Positions 8,497-11,364 of a DNA stretch of 11,364 nt are shown in pieces; position 1 is the stretch's first letter; each line of letters starts with the position of its first letter. The stretch comes from an uncultured Prevotella sp. (lineage in GTDB: Bacteria; Bacteroidota; Bacteroidia; Bacteroidales; Bacteroidaceae), in assembly GCA_937874345.1 (NCBI GenBank), contig CALNBT010000018.1, positions 1 through 11,364 of the forward strand, written 5' to 3'. Under the pieces are notes generated by a model. The model saw nothing but the letters and a program-made list of their open reading frames with translations, searched no databases and was not told the DNA's origin. A program made the position numbers and the translations under genes.

Positions 8497-9532
8497 GATC
8501 TTCTGCCAAACTAACTTGCTTTTGACCATATTTTTCAAAAAAATGTTTGAGGTCATTCTGAATCTTCTTTACGATATCAGAAGATTTATAATAGGTATTT
8601 TTCTTGAGCATTGAAATAATATCCTCAATACTATTGCGATAACACGACAATTCATTGTTTCTTTGGGTTCCGTGCACACTCTGTCTGGCAATCTCGTTCT
8701 CACGATTTCGTACCAATTGACTGCATACAGTGTCCATCATTGGTAATACAATCTTATCAAAAAGATGATGTCCCTGGATAAACAGATAGGTATTCTCTGG
8801 CGTGACACCTAAACGCATGATATCATCCTTAACTTGTAAATAACTGCCTTTTGAATGAGGAAACTGAGCTTGAAACTGATCTATACGCTTTGAAACCTTT
8901 TTCTTTAGGCGCGACAATATCTCATCAGAGCCATTCATCGTAAAATGTGCTGTCTCAATAATATGGAGAAATTCGAATATGGTAAATTGATTATAATTTG
9001 GAGTTCTGTAAAACCAAATGCTCCAAACAAACAACGGAAAAACAATCTCTGAATATTTCTTCAGATAATCTTCCATATCGAAAATTCGTTCATCATTTAA
9101 GGTTACCATCACACAGGTCTCATAGAGCGATGGTGCATAGCATTGCAAGTTCTCGATAGAGTAAGCATAGGTATGGAACACGAAAGGATTGTTGATGACA
9201 ATTTTCGATGTAGGGGTTGCTCCCTGAATAAGATAATCATAATCGGCATCCACACAAGCTATCATGTCACGCCCAACGCTGTTAGCAAGCAAATTCATGA
9301 GGGCCGCTTTCTTTCCTCTCTCCAAATGTTGCGACTGCGAAGGCAACATTACTTTAAAATATCTTGTATCATCTTCAAAATCAACCAAAATCGAGCGCCA
9401 GAAGAAAATATCGTCATAACTCTCTACATAAACAATAATGCGCCTGCGGTCTTGTTTTGAACGCATTCTGTTTGAAGCCTCAATATAGCGTGAAGAGACA
9501 TTGTTTCGAAGTAGTTTATCCATTAGCATCAT
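8480..9532 (-). CDS. DUF4435/TOPRIM-like protein, AriB-like candidate effector
   Basis: The N-terminal half (about residues 15-150) resembles the DUF4435 domain, a TOPRIM-like fold found in AriB, the effector nuclease of the PARIS anti-phage system. Visible signature residues are E37 in RRIIVYVESYDDIFFW, D95/D97/D99 in MIACVDADYDYL, and E127-N128 in YAYSIENLQCY. An acidic residue after the first strand followed by a DxD is the TOPRIM metal-binding pattern. The C-terminal half (about 150-350) looks mostly helical and Lys-rich, and I recognise no domain in it. ATG at 9532 is chosen (350 residues). The frame extends to a TTG at 9547, and further ATGs lie at 9529 and 9523. The ATPase gene ends 24 bp upstream, so the two form an operon. 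The DUF4435 call is fairly firm. Nuclease activity and a defence role are inferred. Confidence 0.78.
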   Translation of the reverse strand: MMLMDKLLRNNVSSRYIEASNRMRSKQDRRRIIVYVESYDDIFFWRSILVDFEDDTRYFKVMLPSQSQHLERGKKAALMNLLANSVGRDMIACVDADYDYLIQGATPTSKIVINNPFVFHTYAYSIENLQCYAPSLYETCVMVTLNDERIFDMEDYLKKYSEIVFPLFVWSIWFYRTPNYNQFTIFEFLHIIETAHFTMNGSDEILSRLKKKVSKRIDQFQAQFPHSKGSYLQVKDDIMRLGVTPENTYLFIQGHHLFDKIVLPMMDTVCSQLVRNRENEIARQSVHGTQRNNELSCYRNSIEDIISMLKKNTYYKSSDIVKKIQNDLKHFFEKYGQKQVSLAEDQRKPA

Positions 9533-9556
9533 TTTTTTGAGGTACAATATAGAACA

Positions 9557-10378
9557 CTATTCTTCATCCAGTGTAATATCTGTCACCTCGGTTACATGAT
9601 CCATCCATCCATTCATGATAACAGCAGGCGAATGTGTTGTCAGGATAATCTGTATGTTAGGATTCAGTTGAAGAATCAAATCAATCAGTTGTTCTTGCCA
9701 TTCAACGTGCATGCTAACTTCTGGCTCATCCATAAATAAAACGTAGGGCTGCAAATCTTCAACCAAAACCGTCAACAAAATGGCAAGTATCTGTTTCTCG
9801 CCACTGGATAATTTATAAGGAAGTAGAATCTCACCAATCTGAGAAAAACGAATTTCATTTTCTGTTCGCACTACCTTTTTACCGGTATCTGAAAACAATT
9901 TGTCAATCAAATTCTGAAACAATTCTTTCTGTGAAGATATCTTCTTTGCTTCTTCAGCAGCTCCCTGTTGGCCACTTTGCAATGCTTCAATGATGCGATT
10001 GCCGACATTGACCTGATAATCCAGATATTTTCGTTGCAATTGAAATAACTGCCAGTCTAACTCTGTCACCAAGCCAACATCTAATTTTCCAACCATGTCA
10101 GCATTAATTAATGGGCGATCAAACGAACGAATCACATCGTACCGAATAAAATCGGCATCTTTTGGTTCAACTTTTAAAAGAACGCCTTTCGGCAGATGAC
10201 ACATAAAGTTGTTGCCCAATGCAAGTCCTCTCACTACTTTATTCAAGATAGTACTCTTCCCCACTCCGTTAATTCCACTGAGAATATTGACTCTTCTGTC
10301 AAGATTCCATACAATATGTTTCTTGCCGCTCCACAAAGAGTCTATCTCTATTTGGCTGATGTAATCTGCGTATTTCAT
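9557..10378 (-). CDS. ABC/OLD-type ATPase (AAA_15/AAA_21-like), AriA-like partner of the DUF4435 protein
   Basis: This is a soluble SMC/ABC-class ATPase, not a transporter component. It shows Walker A GINGVGKST (35-43, K41), an ABC signature LSSGEKQ (190-196), Walker B YVLFMDEPE (212-220, catalytic E218), a D-loop SMH and an H-loop histidine H249 in ILTTHSPAVI. The spacing is typical of the OLD/RecF-like group. At 273 residues it is almost only the nucleotide-binding domain. The segment of roughly 110-165 is helical and Gln/Glu/Lys-rich, with no long coiled coil, and nothing is fused after the H-loop (it ends DITLDEE). Its neighbour supplies a TOPRIM-like domain, as in split OLD-type systems and PARIS AriA-AriB. 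It is the promoter-proximal gene of the pair, starting at the ATG at 10378. A role as the sensor or regulatory ATPase of a defence system is inferred. Confidence 0.85.
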   Translation of the reverse strand: MKYADYISQIEIDSLWSGKKHIVWNLDRRVNILSGINGVGKSTILNKVVRGLALGNNFMCHLPKGVLLKVEPKDADFIRYDVIRSFDRPLINADMVGKLDVGLVTELDWQLFQLQRKYLDYQVNVGNRIIEALQSGQQGAAEEAKKISSQKELFQNLIDKLFSDTGKKVVRTENEIRFSQIGEILLPYKLSSGEKQILAILLTVLVEDLQPYVLFMDEPEVSMHVEWQEQLIDLILQLNPNIQIILTTHSPAVIMNGWMDHVTEVTDITLDEE

Positions 10379-10454
10379 ATCTTCAAGTATGTTAAACTAA
10401 ATTCTGACGCATCACCAAACCTCCTTGTAGAGAGATTTAGTACGATTGTTATCG

Positions 10455-10485
10455 CAAATATAATGAATAATCACTAATATTCAAA
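10455..10485 (-). promoter_or_regulatory. Strong Bacteroidetes-type promoter of the ATPase-DUF4435 operon
   Basis: On the minus strand, TTTG (10485-10482), a 19-bp spacer and TATATTTG (10462-10455) match the Bacteroidetes -33/-7 consensus at the preferred spacing. It lies about 75 bp upstream of the ATPase ATG, implying a 5' leader of roughly 70 nt. No promoter motif is visible in the 24-bp gap before the DUF4435 gene, so it probably drives both. Confidence 0.65.
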
Positions 10486-10723
10486 TACTATTCTCTTTTT
10501 AAATGAATGAATTATAATATATATAGATACCGATGTAACATGCTGCCTGAAATATTTCTCATGTTTGCCAACCACATAATATAGAATGTAGCTACAACGT
10601 TAATGATACCATGACATTTTTAAAATATCATATTCTCTTCGAGGTTCGCTAAATCTATATCAAGTGCTGCATAATGATAACATTAATTAAGGATTTTGAA
10701 ATGGCATCTTTAGACATTTTTTG

Positions 10724-10731
10724 TATTTTTG
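10724..10731 (+). promoter_or_regulatory. Probable -7 element for the cysteine synthase gene
   Basis: TATTTTTG matches TAnnTTTG and lies about 31 bp before the ATG at 10763. The nearest upstream TTTG (ending at 10698) is 25 bp away, longer than usual, so the -33 half is unconvincing. Confidence 0.4.
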
Positions 10732-10762
10732 ACAAATGCTAATCATCAAATATATATTAAAT

Positions 10763-11364
10763 ATGAATAAAATCGTAACAAAAATAACCGATTTAGTTGG
10801 TAATACACCATTGGTTGAACTAAGTCATTATTCCGCATCGAAAGGGCTAAAAAAGCCTGTTTTAGCCAAAGTAGAATTCTTTAATCCCGGGGGTAGTGTA
10901 AAAGACCGTATAGCACTAGCAATGATTGAAACAGCTGAAAAAGAAGGTAGACTGAAACCCGGTGGTACCATTATTGAGCCTACCAGTGGTAATACCGGAG
11001 TTGGACTTGCTTGGATTTCTGCTGTAAAAGGATATAAACTCATCCTGTTCATGCCCGAAAATATGAGTGTTGAGCGGGTAAAACTGGTGAAAGCTTATGG
11101 CGCTGATGTCAGACTAACTGACAAGAAAGATGGCATGGCAGGTGCCTTAAAGGCTGCTGAACAATTAAGAGAGAAGACTCCGGGCAGCATTACCTTGGGG
11201 CAATTTGACAACCCAGCCAATCCACAGAAACATTATGAAACAACAGGTCCAGAAATTTGGAATGCTACCGATGGGCATGTTGATGTCTTTGTTGCTGGTG
11301 TTGGAACAGGCGGAACACTTTCGGGAGTGGGAAAATATCTCAAAGAGAAAAATCCAAATGTCAA
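10763..11364 (+). CDS. cysK: Cysteine synthase (O-acetylserine sulfhydrylase), truncated by the window edge
   Basis: This PLP-dependent enzyme makes cysteine from O-acetylserine and sulfide, the last step of sulfur assimilation in the cytosol. The window holds 200 complete codons, about two thirds of the usual 310-320, with no stop, so the 3' end lies to the right. The PLP Schiff-base lysine is K47 in NPGGSVKDR. The substrate-binding loop TSGNTG is at 74-79. The conserved QFDNPANPQKHYETTGPEIW is at 147-166. The phosphate-binding loop GVGTGGTLSG is at 179-188. The N-terminal ITDLVGNTPLVEL is typical of the family. The ATG at 10763 matches the family start. CysK versus the CysM isoform cannot be fully separated without the C-terminus, but the motifs favour CysK. 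It is divergent from the ATPase operon and I infer no functional link. Confidence 0.95.
   Translation, partial: MNKIVTKITDLVGNTPLVELSHYSASKGLKKPVLAKVEFFNPGGSVKDRIALAMIETAEKEGRLKPGGTIIEPTSGNTGVGLAWISAVKGYKLILFMPENMSVERVKLVKAYGADVRLTDKKDGMAGALKAAEQLREKTPGSITLGQFDNPANPQKHYETTGPEIWNATDGHVDVFVAGVGTGGTLSGVGKYLKEKNPNV

Larger units (their letters stand above)
10379..10762. other. Divergent AT-rich intergenic region between the ATPase operon and cysteine synthase
   Basis: About 380 bp, strongly AT-rich, with no supportable gene. It contains the minus-strand promoter near 10455-10485 and a plus-strand -7 motif at 10724-10731. Short repeats such as TAATGATA (twice) and weak 5-6 bp inverted repeats are present but not above what AT-rich DNA gives by chance. 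No tRNA, attachment-site-like repeat or transposon end was seen. Confidence 0.6.

Noticed and set aside
9143..9460. Plus-strand open frame opposite the DUF4435 gene
   Set aside because: The opposite frame carries conserved motifs (E37, DxDxD), so this one is a shadow.
9533..9547. TTG at 9547 as start of the DUF4435 gene
   Set aside because: ATGs at 9532 and 9529 follow within five codons and are more likely; the extra residues add no recognisable motif.
10196..10477. Plus-strand frame of 93 codons spanning the ATPase 5' end and intergenic region
   Set aside because: It overlaps the Walker A region on the opposite strand and reads through the promoter; the translation has no recognisable features.
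10600..10690. Short direct repeat TAATGATA and weak inverted repeats such as ATGATA/TATCAT
   Set aside because: Units of 6-8 bp in very AT-rich DNA are expected by chance, and there is no regular spacing to suggest an array or operator.

Overview
The window looks like a chromosomal segment from a member of the Bacteroidales, probably Prevotellaceae. Three things point there. The upstream regions carry Bacteroidetes-type promoter elements (TAnnTTTG at -7, in one case with TTTG 19 bp upstream). Recognisable Shine-Dalgarno sites are scarce. The gene content (secreted C10 cysteine peptidase, a dxs-trkA-trkH cluster, a short-form mannose-6-phosphate isomerase) also fits. Base composition looks even by eye, with AT-rich intergenic gaps. 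I saw no tRNA, rRNA, CRISPR array, insertion sequence or integrase.

Layout. Positions 1-2280 (minus strand) hold most of a secreted streptopain-family (C10) peptidase whose C-terminus runs off the left edge. A divergent intergenic region of about 340 bp carries promoter-like motifs facing both ways. Next is a tightly spaced plus-strand cluster: dxs (first enzyme of the non-mevalonate isoprenoid pathway), trkA and trkH (regulatory and channel subunits of a K+ uptake system) and a class I mannose-6-phosphate isomerase (manA). It ends at a strong hairpin plus T-tract at 8459-8496. On the minus strand, converging on that hairpin, is a two-gene unit: an ABC-type ATPase (9557-10378) followed by a DUF4435/TOPRIM-like protein (8480-9532). 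Its promoter is the best match to the Bacteroidetes consensus in the window. A second divergent AT-rich gap of about 380 bp leads to the start of a cysteine synthase gene (10763 to the right edge, truncated).

How the genes work together. TrkA and TrkH should form one K+ transporter. DXS and ManA are housekeeping enzymes for isoprenoid and mannose-nucleotide supply and appear to share the transcript by gene order rather than pathway. The unit of most interest is the ATPase/DUF4435 pair. Its gene order and motifs resemble PARIS (AriA/AriB) and, more broadly, the split OLD-like ATPase plus TOPRIM effector arrangement of anti-phage systems. The ATPase is unusually compact, and the pair lies between core metabolic genes with no visible mobile-element boundary. 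It could therefore be a divergent defence system or a resident locus of unknown role. The sequence alone does not settle this.
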